The translations under genes were made by a program, and so were the position numbers. DNA of 64,000 nt, taken from contig NZ_JAUSYD010000001.1 in assembly GCF_030816615.1 (NCBI RefSeq), forward strand, positions 4,982,501-5,046,500. The letters are read 5' to 3'. Under the pieces are notes generated by a model. It searched no databases, had not been told where the DNA came from, and saw nothing but the letters and a program-made list of their open reading frames with translations. The stretch comes from Streptomyces sp. B1I3 (GTDB lineage Bacteria > Actinomycetota > Actinomycetes > Streptomycetales > Streptomycetaceae). How positions within the stretch are numbered: position 1 is the stretch's first letter; the number at the start of each line of letters is the position of its first letter. Shown here one piece after another: positions 50,707 through 58,581 of the stretch.

Positions 50707-50722
50707 AGTGGTTGAGACCACT
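50707..50722 (+). promoter_or_regulatory. Candidate DasR operator (dre site)
   Basis: AGTGGT-TGAG-ACCACT is a 16-bp dyad that matches the DasR consensus ACTGGTCTAGACCACT in both outer arms. It lies 95 bases upstream of an aminosugar importer operon that includes an intracellular hexosaminidase, the expected kind of target for DasR, the GlcNAc-6-phosphate-responsive GntR regulator. Confidence 0.75.
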
Positions 50723-50762
50723 TGTCGGGGTGCGGGCGCGCCCTTACTCTCCTGCCAGTTGT

Positions 50763-50796
50763 GCAGAACGAAACGAGCGTTGCGCAGAATGCAACG
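50763..50796 (+). promoter_or_regulatory. 21-bp-spaced direct repeat with inverted repeat before the importer operon
   Basis: GCAGAACGAAACG (50763-50775) and GCAGAATGCAACG (50784-50796) are direct repeats matching at 11 of 13 bases, two helical turns apart. The second also takes part in CGTTGC-N7-GCAACG (50778-50796). The position 22 to 55 bases before the ATG suits a second regulator acting on or after the promoter. Confidence 0.5.
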
Positions 50797-50817
50797 ACTG
50801 ACCGGTAGGGGTTCCGG

Positions 50818-52122
50818 ATGAAGCTTTCTGCCCGAATTGCCGCCCCGGCCGCGGCTCTTGTGCTGGCCGGCCTCACCGCCACGGCCTGTGCGCCACAGAC
50901 GTCCGACGCCGGGGCCGGGGCGGACGAGAAGAACGGGACGCTCCGCGTCTGGCTCTTCCAGGAAGTCGGCAACAAGCCGAAGGAGAAGGTCGTCGACGCC
51001 GCGGTCGCCGACTTCGAGAAGTCGCACAAGGGTGCGAAGGTCGAAGTCGAGTACATACCGGTCGACACCCGCGCCCAGCGCATCAAGGCGGCGTTCAACG
51101 ACCCGAAGAGCGCTCCCGACCTCATCGAGTACGGCAACACCGACACCGCCGGGTACGTGAAGGACGGCGGACTGGCCGACGTCAGCAAGGAGTTCGCCGC
51201 CTGGGACGAGGCCAAGGACACCGACCCGGCGGCCAAGCAGTCCGTGACGGTCGGCGGCCAGGTGTACGGCGCGCCCCTGTTCGTCGGCGTACGGGCGCTG
51301 TACTACCGCACCGACGTCTTCGATGACCTCGGCATCGAGCCCCCCAAGTCCCAGGCCGAACTGATCGCCACCGCCAAGAAGGTCCACAAGGAGAAGCCCG
51401 CCCTGTACGGCCTCGCGGTCGGCGGCGCGTACACCTACGGCGCGATGCCCTTCATCTGGGCGCACGGGGGTGAACTGGCCACCGAGACCGGGGTGACCTA
51501 CCAGGCGGCCATCAACAGCGAGAAGGCCCGTACGGGCATCGAGGCGTACACCTCACTCTTCGGCGACGACAACTGCCCCGCCGCGAAGTGCGCGGCCATG
51601 GGCGGCAACGCCACCGTCACCGCCTTCGCGTCCGGCAAGGCGGCCATGGCGATCGGCGGCGACTTCAGCCACGCGGCCGTCGAGGCGGGTGCCGTGAAGG
51701 GCAAGTACGCGGTCGTGCCGCTGCCCGGTGTCGAGAAGGGCTCCATCGCCCCGGCCTTCGCAGGCGGCAACAACATCGGCGTGCTCAGGAGCACCTCGCA
51801 CCGCACCCTCGCGGTCGACCTCATGAAGTCGCTGACCGGCAAGAGGACCCAGGCCGCGATGTTCGACGCCATGGGCTTCCTGCCGACCTACACGGACGTA
51901 CGGGCCACGGTCGCCGAGAAGGAGCCCTTCGTCGCACCCTTCGTCGACACGCTCGGCGCGGGCGCCACATTCGTCCCGGCGTCCCCGGCGTGGGGTCAGA
52001 TCGACGCCTCCCTGGTCCTGCCCACGATGTTCCAGGAGATCGTCAGCGGCCGTAAGGACGTGGCGACCGCCTCGGACGACGCGGCGAAGAAGATGGACGC
52101 GGCGTTCGCCGACGCGGGCTGA
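50818..52122 (+). CDS. Aminosugar ABC transporter substrate-binding lipoprotein
   Basis: The 434-residue protein has a lipoprotein signal (AALVLAGLTATACAP, lipobox TACA) and the solute-binding fold of the sugar family (VWLFQEVGNKPKEKVVDAAVADFEKSHKG, PDLIEYGNTDTAGYV). It heads an operon with two permeases and a GH20 hexosaminidase, so chitin-derived oligosaccharides such as N,N'-diacetylchitobiose are the likely ligands. The order matches dasABC-dasD, but recalled synteny places this among SCO2943-2946, a paralogous system. It is probably controlled by DasR. Confidence 0.92.
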   Translation: MKLSARIAAPAAALVLAGLTATACAPQTSDAGAGADEKNGTLRVWLFQEVGNKPKEKVVDAAVADFEKSHKGAKVEVEYIPVDTRAQRIKAAFNDPKSAPDLIEYGNTDTAGYVKDGGLADVSKEFAAWDEAKDTDPAAKQSVTVGGQVYGAPLFVGVRALYYRTDVFDDLGIEPPKSQAELIATAKKVHKEKPALYGLAVGGAYTYGAMPFIWAHGGELATETGVTYQAAINSEKARTGIEAYTSLFGDDNCPAAKCAAMGGNATVTAFASGKAAMAIGGDFSHAAVEAGAVKGKYAVVPLPGVEKGSIAPAFAGGNNIGVLRSTSHRTLAVDLMKSLTGKRTQAAMFDAMGFLPTYTDVRATVAEKEPFVAPFVDTLGAGATFVPASPAWGQIDASLVLPTMFQEIVSGRKDVATASDDAAKKMDAAFADAG

Positions 52123-52124
52123 CG

Positions 52125-53096
52125 ATGACCGCGAACACGACGGTGCACAAAGCCCCCGAGAGGCCCGGGGCGGGCAGCGCGCCGGCCCGCCCGCCCCGGC
52201 GCCGGCCGGCATCACCCGCACGGCGCTCCGGCTGGACCCCCTGGCTGTATCTGCTGCCCGCCCTCGTGCTGCTCGGCGGGCTCCTGGTCTACCCGATCTA
52301 CCAGCTCGGCCTGATCTCCTTCCTGGAGTACACCCAGGCCCAGGTCAGCGGCGGCGAACCCACCACCTTCCAGGGCCTCGGCAACTACGCGACGCTCTTC
52401 GGCGACAGCCAGTTCTGGCAGGTGCTCCTGGCGACCGTGCTCTTCGCCACGGCCTGCGTGCTCGCCACGCTGTTCGTCGGCTGTGCCCTGGCCGTCCTGC
52501 TCACCCGTGTCCGTGCCCTGCCGCGGCTCGCCCTGATGATGGCCGCCCTCGGGGCGTGGGCGACCCCGGCGATCACCGGGTCGACCGTGTGGGTCTTCCT
52601 CTTCGACCCCGACTTCGGACCGGTCAACAAGGTGCTGGGCCTCGGTGACTTCTCCTGGACGTACGGGCGCTACAGCGCCTTCGCCCTGGTCCTCCTCGAA
52701 GTGCTCTGGTGCTCGTTCCCGTTCGTGATGGTGACCGTGTACGCGGGGATCCGCGCGATTCCCGGCGAGGTCCTCGAGGCGGCCTCGCTGGACGGCGCCT
52801 CGCAGTGGCGGATCTGGCGGTCGGTGATGGCGCCGATGCTGCGGCCGATCCTGATCGTCGTCACCATCCAGTCGATCATCTGGGACTTCAAGGTCTTCAC
52901 CCAGATCTACGTCATGACCAACGGCGGCGGCATAGCCGGCCAGAACCTGGTGCTCAACGTCTACGCGTACCAGAAGGCGTTCGCGTCCTCGCAGTACAGC
53001 CTCGGATCGGCGATCGGCGTCGTGATGCTCGTGATCCTGCTGGCCGTGACGCTGGTCTATCTGCGCCTGGTACGGCGCCAGGGGGAGGAACTGTGA
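52125..53096 (+). CDS. Sugar ABC transporter permease (MalF type)
   Basis: The 323-residue permease has a basic cytoplasmic start of about 37 residues and six likely membrane segments, with the EAA loop at LEAASLDGASQWRIWRSVMAPML (about residue 222). It lacks the large insert seen in the other MalF-type permease of this window. It starts 2 bases after the binding-protein stop and overlaps the next permease by GTGA. Confidence 0.95.
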   Translation: MTANTTVHKAPERPGAGSAPARPPRRRPASPARRSGWTPWLYLLPALVLLGGLLVYPIYQLGLISFLEYTQAQVSGGEPTTFQGLGNYATLFGDSQFWQVLLATVLFATACVLATLFVGCALAVLLTRVRALPRLALMMAALGAWATPAITGSTVWVFLFDPDFGPVNKVLGLGDFSWTYGRYSAFALVLLEVLWCSFPFVMVTVYAGIRAIPGEVLEAASLDGASQWRIWRSVMAPMLRPILIVVTIQSIIWDFKVFTQIYVMTNGGGIAGQNLVLNVYAYQKAFASSQYSLGSAIGVVMLVILLAVTLVYLRLVRRQGEEL

Positions 53097-53944
53097 CCAC
53101 GCCGACGACCCGTCCGCGTATCCGCAGGCCCGGAAGGCTGGCGGCGGAGGCGGCGGCCCTCGCCATCGCCGCCGTGGTCGCCTTCCCGCTGTACTGGATG
53201 GTGCTCTCCGCACTCAAGCCGGCAGGCGAGGTCCAGTCCACGCAGGCCCGCCCCTGGACACTGGCCCCGTCCCTCGACTCGTTCCGCCGGGTCTTCGAAC
53301 AGCAGGACTTCGGCCGCTACTTCCTCAACAGCCTGATCGTCGCCGGCACGGTCGTCATCGCCTCCGCGCTGATCGCCTTTCTCGCGGCCACGGCCGTGAC
53401 CCGATTCCGCTTCAGGTTCCGCACCACACTGCTGATCATGTTCCTCGTGGCGCAGATGGTGCCGGTCGAGGCACTCACCATCCCGCTGTTCTTCCTCATG
53501 CGGGATTTCGGGCAGCTGAACACCCTTGGCTCACTGATCCTGCCCCACCTCGCCTTCTCGCTGCCGTTCGCGATCTGGATGCTGCGCGGATTCGTCAAGG
53601 CCGTCCCGGACGCCCTGGAGGAGGCCGCCTACATCGACGGGGCGAGCCGCACCCGCTTCCTGTGGCAGATCCTCTTCCCGCTCGTCTTCCCGGGCCTCGT
53701 GGCGACCAGCGTGTTCTCCTTCATCTCGACCTGGAACGACTTCCTGTTCGCGAAGTCGTTCATCATCAGTGACACCTCCCAGTCGACGCTTCCCATGGCG
53801 CTGCTGGTCTTCTTCAAACCCGACGAGAACGACTGGGGAGGGATCATGGCCGCCTCGACGGTCATGACCGTCCCCGTGCTGGTCTTCTTCGTACTCGTAC
53901 AGCGCCGTCTGGTCTCCGGACTGGGCGGCGCGGTAAAGGACTGA
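53093..53944 (+). CDS. Sugar ABC transporter permease (MalG type)
   Basis: The 283-residue permease has six likely membrane segments and the EAA loop at LEEAAYIDGASRTRFLWQILFPL (about residue 180). The GTG at 53093 overlaps the preceding stop and follows GGGGGAGGAA. The GH20 gene begins 1 base after its stop, so transport and hydrolysis are co-expressed. No ATPase gene is present; MsiK is the probable energiser. Confidence 0.95.
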   Translation: MTTPTTRPRIRRPGRLAAEAAALAIAAVVAFPLYWMVLSALKPAGEVQSTQARPWTLAPSLDSFRRVFEQQDFGRYFLNSLIVAGTVVIASALIAFLAATAVTRFRFRFRTTLLIMFLVAQMVPVEALTIPLFFLMRDFGQLNTLGSLILPHLAFSLPFAIWMLRGFVKAVPDALEEAAYIDGASRTRFLWQILFPLVFPGLVATSVFSFISTWNDFLFAKSFIISDTSQSTLPMALLVFFKPDENDWGGIMAASTVMTVPVLVFFVLVQRRLVSGLGGAVKD

Positions 53945-53945
53945 C

Positions 53946-55577
53946 GTGGACAACCTGATTCCGGCGCCCGTACGCGCCGTGGCCGACGACCGGGGCGCGT
54001 TCCTCCTGGACGGGGCCACCACCATCACGGCGGGGACCGGCACCGAGACCACCGGACGCTGGCTGCGCACCACCCTCGGGGCCGCGTTCGGCCTTCCGCT
54101 CGCCCCGGGGGGCGACGGTGCGGGGAACACCGTCGACCTGCGCATCGACCCCGCCAGGGAGGCCGAGGGCTACCGGCTGGCCGTCACCCCCGACGGGGGC
54201 GTGGAGATCGCCGGAGGAAGCGCCGCAGGGGTCTTCTGGGGCGCGCAGACACTCCGTCAGCTCCTCGGCCCCGAGGCGTTCCGCCGCGCACCCGCCGGCC
54301 CCGTCGCCGCGCGGGCCGTGCCCTTCACGGACATCGAGGACAGCCCGCGTTTCCCGTGGCGCGGTCTGATGCTCGACGTGGCACGGCACTTCATGCCCAA
54401 GGACGACGTCCTGCGCTACCTCGACCTGATGGCAGCCCACAAACTCAACGTCTTCCACTTCCACCTCACCGACGACCAGGGCTGGCGCATCGAGATCAAG
54501 CGCCACCCGCGGCTCACGGGGACAGGCGCCTGGCGCTCCCGCACCAAATACGGCCACCGCGCATCGGAGCTCTGGGACGAGACCCCGCACGGCGGTTTCT
54601 ACACCCAGGACGACATCCGCGAAATCGTCGCCTACGCCGCCGAACGGCATATCCGGGTCGTCCCCGAAATCGACATCCCCGGACACTCGCAGGCAGCGAT
54701 CAGCGCATATCCGGAACTGGGCAACACCGACGTCATCGACACCACCACCCTTTCCGTCTGGGACACCTGGGGCGTCAATCCGAACGTACTGGCCCCCACT
54801 GACAACACCCTCCGCTTCTTCGAAGGGGTCTTCGAGGAACTGCTCGACCTCTTCCCCGCCGCCACCTCGCCGTTCATCCATATCGGTGGTGACGAATGCC
54901 CCAAGGACCAGTGGAAACAGTCGCCGGCCGCGCAGGCCCGGATGGCCGAACTCGGTCTCACCGGTGAGGACGAACTGCAGTCCTGGTTCATCCGGCACTT
55001 CGACAGCTGGCTCACCGCCCGGGGCCGCCGGCTCATCGGCTGGGACGAGATCCTCGAGGGCGGCCTCGCCGAGGGCGCCGCGGTGTCGTCGTGGAGGGGC
55101 TACGCGGGCGGCATCGCCGCCGCCGAGGCCGGGCACGACGTCGTGATGTGCCCCGAGCAGCAGGTCTACCTGGACCACCGTCAGGACGGCGGCCCCGACG
55201 AGCCGATGCCCATCGGGTACGTACGCACCCTGGAGGACGTCTACCGCTTCGAACCCGTCCCCCCGGGCCTCTCCGAAGAGGCGGCCACCCACGTCCTCGG
55301 CACCCAGGCCAACGTCTGGACCGAGGTCATGCAGAACAGGGCCCGCGTCGACTACCAGGTCTTCCCGCGGCTCGCGGCCTTCGCCGAGGTCGCCTGGTCC
55401 CCCCTCCCGGCGCCCGGGGAGCGGGACTTCGCCGGATTCGAGCGCCGCATGGGCACGCACTACGCCCGGCTCGACGCCCTGGGGGTCGGCTACCGGCCCC
55501 CGGGCGGCCCGCTGCCGTGGCAACGGCGGCCGGGCGTCCTGGGTCGCCCGATCGAGGGACCGCCCCCGCACGTGTGA
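53946..55577 (+). CDS. Intracellular beta-N-acetylhexosaminidase (GH20)
   Basis: The 543-residue enzyme has an N-terminal GH20b-like alpha/beta domain (about 1-125) and a GH20 TIM barrel. It shows RFPWRGLMLDVARHF, FHLTDDQGWRIEI and the catalytic Asp316-Glu317 pair in HIGGDECPK; Asp polarises the substrate acetamido group and Glu is the acid. No signal peptide is present, so it works in the cytoplasm on chitobiose or similar sugars brought in by the importer encoded upstream, releasing GlcNAc. The GTG at 53946 follows the permease stop by 1 base. A strong hairpin ends the operon. Confidence 0.95.
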   Translation: MDNLIPAPVRAVADDRGAFLLDGATTITAGTGTETTGRWLRTTLGAAFGLPLAPGGDGAGNTVDLRIDPAREAEGYRLAVTPDGGVEIAGGSAAGVFWGAQTLRQLLGPEAFRRAPAGPVAARAVPFTDIEDSPRFPWRGLMLDVARHFMPKDDVLRYLDLMAAHKLNVFHFHLTDDQGWRIEIKRHPRLTGTGAWRSRTKYGHRASELWDETPHGGFYTQDDIREIVAYAAERHIRVVPEIDIPGHSQAAISAYPELGNTDVIDTTTLSVWDTWGVNPNVLAPTDNTLRFFEGVFEELLDLFPAATSPFIHIGGDECPKDQWKQSPAAQARMAELGLTGEDELQSWFIRHFDSWLTARGRRLIGWDEILEGGLAEGAAVSSWRGYAGGIAAAEAGHDVVMCPEQQVYLDHRQDGGPDEPMPIGYVRTLEDVYRFEPVPPGLSEEAATHVLGTQANVWTEVMQNRARVDYQVFPRLAAFAEVAWSPLPAPGERDFAGFERRMGTHYARLDALGVGYRPPGGPLPWQRRPGVLGRPIEGPPPHV

Positions 55578-55627
55578 GTGGCCCGGCGTCGTGCCCGTGT
55601 GCGGGGTCCGCGTCGGTGCGGGTGCCC

Positions 55628-55677
55628 GTTCGGTCCGTGTGTCCGCCCTCCGGTCCGGGCGGACACACGAACCGAAC
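55628..55677 (+). terminator. Terminator of the aminosugar operon
   Basis: GTTCGGT plus CGTGTGTCCGCCC (55628-55648) pairs with GGGCGGACACACG plus ACCGAAC (55657-55677) with a single mismatch. The 20-bp stem starts 50 bases after the GH20 stop. From here to 55892 there is no gene; TTGCCA (55815-55820) and TACCGT (55840-55845) are a weak promoter candidate for the hydroxylase genes, with 19-base spacing. Confidence 0.8.
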
Positions 55678-55892
55678 AAGTCGTACGAACTCGCCGAAGG
55701 GTGGCATTCCGCTCAGCGGGCAGAAGGCGCCCGAAAGGTGATTTACCCCCTGGTGGGGGACGGATGCTCCCTTCGTGGACCCTCGCGTCGGTCCGCCCGG
55801 AAGATGTGCCAGAGTTGCCACGTCCCGGCCGTGAGCACGTACCGTACGGCGGACAGGCGGGACTGCCGGGACACCGGGAAGGGGCAGCTGGG

Positions 55893-56789
55893 TTGACCAC
55901 GCACGCACCGCAGGCGATGCAGTCGGTGACGCTCCCGGCCTCGCTCGACGAGGCCGTGGCGGCTCTCGGCGCCATGCCTGCCGCCGTCCCCGTGGCCGGG
56001 GGCACGGACCTCATGGCGTCCGTCAACAAGGGCCTCCTGAGGCCCTCGGGGCTGGTCGGCCTGGGCCGGATCAGCGAACTGCGGGGCTGGCACTACCAGG
56101 ACGGCCACGCCCTCCTCGGGGCCGGCCTCACCCACGCGCGCATGGGGCGGCCCGACTTCGCCGCCCTCATCCCCGCGCTGGCCGCGTCCGCGCGCGCCGC
56201 GGGCCCGCCCCAGATCCGTAACGCCGGAACGCTTGGCGGCAACATCGCCACCGCGGCCCCGACCGGCGACGCCCTGCCGGTACTGGCGGCACTGGAGGCC
56301 GATCTGGTCATCGCGGGACCCGGGGGAGCCCGACGGGAGATCCCCGTCTCGCACCTGCTGGCAGGCCGCGAGATGCTCGAGCCCGCCGAGCTGATCGGCT
56401 TCGTCCGCGTACCGCTCCTGCACGCCCCCCAGATCTTCCTCAAGGCCACCGGCCGTACCGGTCCCGGGCGTGCCACCGCCTCCGTCGCGATCGTCCTGGA
56501 CCCGGCGCGGCGCGGCGTGCGCTGCGCGGTCGGCGCGATCGCCCCCATGCCGCTGAGGCCCCTGGAGGCCGAACGCTGGATCGCCTCCCTGATCGACTGG
56601 GACGGCGAACGCGGCCTGGCACCCGACGCGCTGGCCGCCTTCGGCGAGTACGTGGCCGCGGCCTGCATCCCGGACCAGGCACCACCGGACGACGGGGGAG
56701 AGGCGCCACCGCTGCCTCCCGCCGTACAGCACCTGCGGCGCACGGTCGCCGCGCTCGCCCGACGCGCACTGGGGAGGGCACTGTCGTGA
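55893..56789 (+). CDS. Molybdenum hydroxylase FAD-binding subunit
   Basis: The 298-residue protein is the medium (FAD) subunit of the xanthine dehydrogenase/CO dehydrogenase superfamily, with the FAD motifs PVAGGTDLMAS and RNAGTLGGNIATAAPTGD. Electrons would pass from the molybdenum centre through the Fe-S subunit to this FAD. The TTG at 55893 (giving TTHAPQ) follows AAGGGG by about 8 bases; an ATG at 55917 is the alternative. It overlaps the Fe-S gene by GTGA. Confidence 0.9.
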   Translation: MTTHAPQAMQSVTLPASLDEAVAALGAMPAAVPVAGGTDLMASVNKGLLRPSGLVGLGRISELRGWHYQDGHALLGAGLTHARMGRPDFAALIPALAASARAAGPPQIRNAGTLGGNIATAAPTGDALPVLAALEADLVIAGPGGARREIPVSHLLAGREMLEPAELIGFVRVPLLHAPQIFLKATGRTGPGRATASVAIVLDPARRGVRCAVGAIAPMPLRPLEAERWIASLIDWDGERGLAPDALAAFGEYVAAACIPDQAPPDDGGEAPPLPPAVQHLRRTVAALARRALGRALS

Positions 56790-58498
56790 GCCAGGAAGAG
56801 AACCCGGAACAGCACGGGCAGCCCGACCCGTACGGCGGCTGGCAGCCGATCCCGCAGGGCGGTGAGTACGACGCCGAGGCCACCGCCTTCGTCCACCTCC
56901 CCCCGGAGGACCTGGCGAACCTCGGCGGCGTCCCCTTGGCCGCTCCTGGGCAGGGCTACGTCCCGCCGATGATCCTCCCGCTGACCCCGGCCGCAGGGCT
57001 GGACCCCGCGGCGACGGGCAGCTGGGTCATGCAGACGCAGAGCCAGCAGGAGCATGCCGACCGGGCCGCCGGCGCGGAGGCCGTACCCGAGGCGGTGCAC
57101 TGGCCCGACCCGAACAGCACGCACGAGACGTATCAGCAGCACCACCCGGACACGTCGCAGTACGGGCAGACGTCGTCCACGACGGCGCAGTGGCACTTCG
57201 CGGAGGCCGAGCCCGCCGCTCCGGCCCCCGAGCCCGTACCCGAACCCCTCGGGCACACCGGGCAGTGGACGATCCCGGTCGCCGACGGCGACCTCCCGGA
57301 GGAGTCCGGCGAGTACGCCGCCTCCGCCATGGCGTCGCAGTGGTACGCGGACACGCCCCCGGCCACGCTGCCGGGTGGCGCGCCGGCACCGTGGGCCACA
57401 CCGGAGCCCACGCCCGCCCCGGAGGAGCCTTCGGCCGCTTCCGAGCCCGAGCCTCCGCGCCCGGAGCCGGAGGCCGGACAGCCGGTGGCCGGGTCCCCGG
57501 AGGGGATGGAGGGGGCCGGGTCCCACATGCCCGGCTCGCAGCTGCCCGAGTCCCAGGTGCATGAGTCCCAGGTGCCCGAGTCCCAGGTGCACGAGTCCCA
57601 GCTGTCCGGGGAAGCACGTGAAGTGGCTCCCACCGACGTACCCGGGCAGGCACCGGACGTCCCCGAAGGCGCTGAGGACCCCGACGCCGGGAGCGCCCAG
57701 GACGCCCGTGCCGACGCCCCTGGTGAACTCGGCGAAGCGGACGCCCCCGGGGATGCCCCGGAGCCCGCAGGGGCCCACGAGCAAGCCGCTGTGTCCTCCA
57801 CGGACGCGGGGCATCCAGGGCATCCGGAGGATGCCATCGAAGTCCTCGGGGTTCCGGACGCGGCACCCGACCGGCTTCCGGACACCGCCCCCGTGCCCAC
57901 GGACGCCCCCAGCGAGCACCCGGCGGCCTCGTACGTCCTGCACGTGAACGGCGCGGACCGCCCCGTCAGCGACGCCTGGATCGGCGAGTCGCTGCTCTAC
58001 GTGCTCCGCGAGCGCCTCGGCCTCGCCGGGGCCAAGGACGGCTGCTCGCAGGGCGAGTGCGGGGCCTGCAACGTCCAGGTCGACGGCCGGCTCGTCGCCT
58101 CCTGCCTCGTCCCCGCGGCCACGGCGGCGGGCAGCGAGGTCCGCACGGTCGAAGGCCTGGCGGTGGACGGGGAACCGTCCGACGTCCAGCGGGCCCTGGC
58201 CGAGTGCGGTGCCGTCCAGTGCGGCTTCTGCATCCCGGGGATGGCCATGACCGTCCACGACCTCCTGGAGGGCAACCACGCGCCCACCGAGCTCGAGACG
58301 CGCCAGGCCCTCTGCGGCAACCTCTGCCGTTGTTCCGGCTACCGGGGCGTACTCGACGCCGTACGGGAGGTCGTCGCGGGCCGGGAGGCGACGGTGGAGG
58401 CGGCGTCCGCCGCCGACGACGAGCCGCGCGTCCCGCACCAGGCGCCCCCCGGCGCCGGCGGTGTCCAGTCCCACGCGCACGAGGGAGACATCCGGTGA
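56786..58498 (+). CDS. Molybdenum hydroxylase 2Fe-2S subunit with long disordered N-terminus
   Basis: The 570-residue protein ends in a standard two-cluster Fe-S domain (about 385-545). The plant-type ferredoxin cluster is at GCSQGECGACNVQVDGRLVASC, and the second cluster has CGFC and CRC (NLCRCSGYRG). The remaining 380 residues are Pro/Glu/Ala-rich and disordered, with a short repeat block SQVHES/SQVPES near residue 255. Family members are usually 150-200 residues, so the extension is unusual. It may be a linker or an interaction arm; function unknown. It is coupled to the FAD subunit gene upstream (GTGA). Confidence 0.88.
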   Translation: MSQEENPEQHGQPDPYGGWQPIPQGGEYDAEATAFVHLPPEDLANLGGVPLAAPGQGYVPPMILPLTPAAGLDPAATGSWVMQTQSQQEHADRAAGAEAVPEAVHWPDPNSTHETYQQHHPDTSQYGQTSSTTAQWHFAEAEPAAPAPEPVPEPLGHTGQWTIPVADGDLPEESGEYAASAMASQWYADTPPATLPGGAPAPWATPEPTPAPEEPSAASEPEPPRPEPEAGQPVAGSPEGMEGAGSHMPGSQLPESQVHESQVPESQVHESQLSGEAREVAPTDVPGQAPDVPEGAEDPDAGSAQDARADAPGELGEADAPGDAPEPAGAHEQAAVSSTDAGHPGHPEDAIEVLGVPDAAPDRLPDTAPVPTDAPSEHPAASYVLHVNGADRPVSDAWIGESLLYVLRERLGLAGAKDGCSQGECGACNVQVDGRLVASCLVPAATAAGSEVRTVEGLAVDGEPSDVQRALAECGAVQCGFCIPGMAMTVHDLLEGNHAPTELETRQALCGNLCRCSGYRGVLDAVREVVAGREATVEAASAADDEPRVPHQAPPGAGGVQSHAHEGDIR

Positions 58499-58581
58499 AC
58501 GCCGTGTCTCCCGCCTCACCGGTCACTCACACCACCACCAGCCGCTGCCGCAGCGGGGCGAACGACAAGGAGGCGGCGTGA
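58495..58581 (+). CDS. 28-codon ORF bridging two hydroxylase genes
   Basis: GTG at 58495 shares GTGA with the stop of the Fe-S gene, and its own TGA (58579-58581) shares GTGA with the start of the large-subunit gene. The encoded peptide begins VNAVSPASPVTHTTTSRCRS and has no recognised motif. A GAGGGAG lies 8 bases upstream. It could be translated to couple the large subunit to the Fe-S subunit; it could equally be chance. Confidence 0.3.
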   Translation: MNAVSPASPVTHTTTSRCRSGANDKEAA

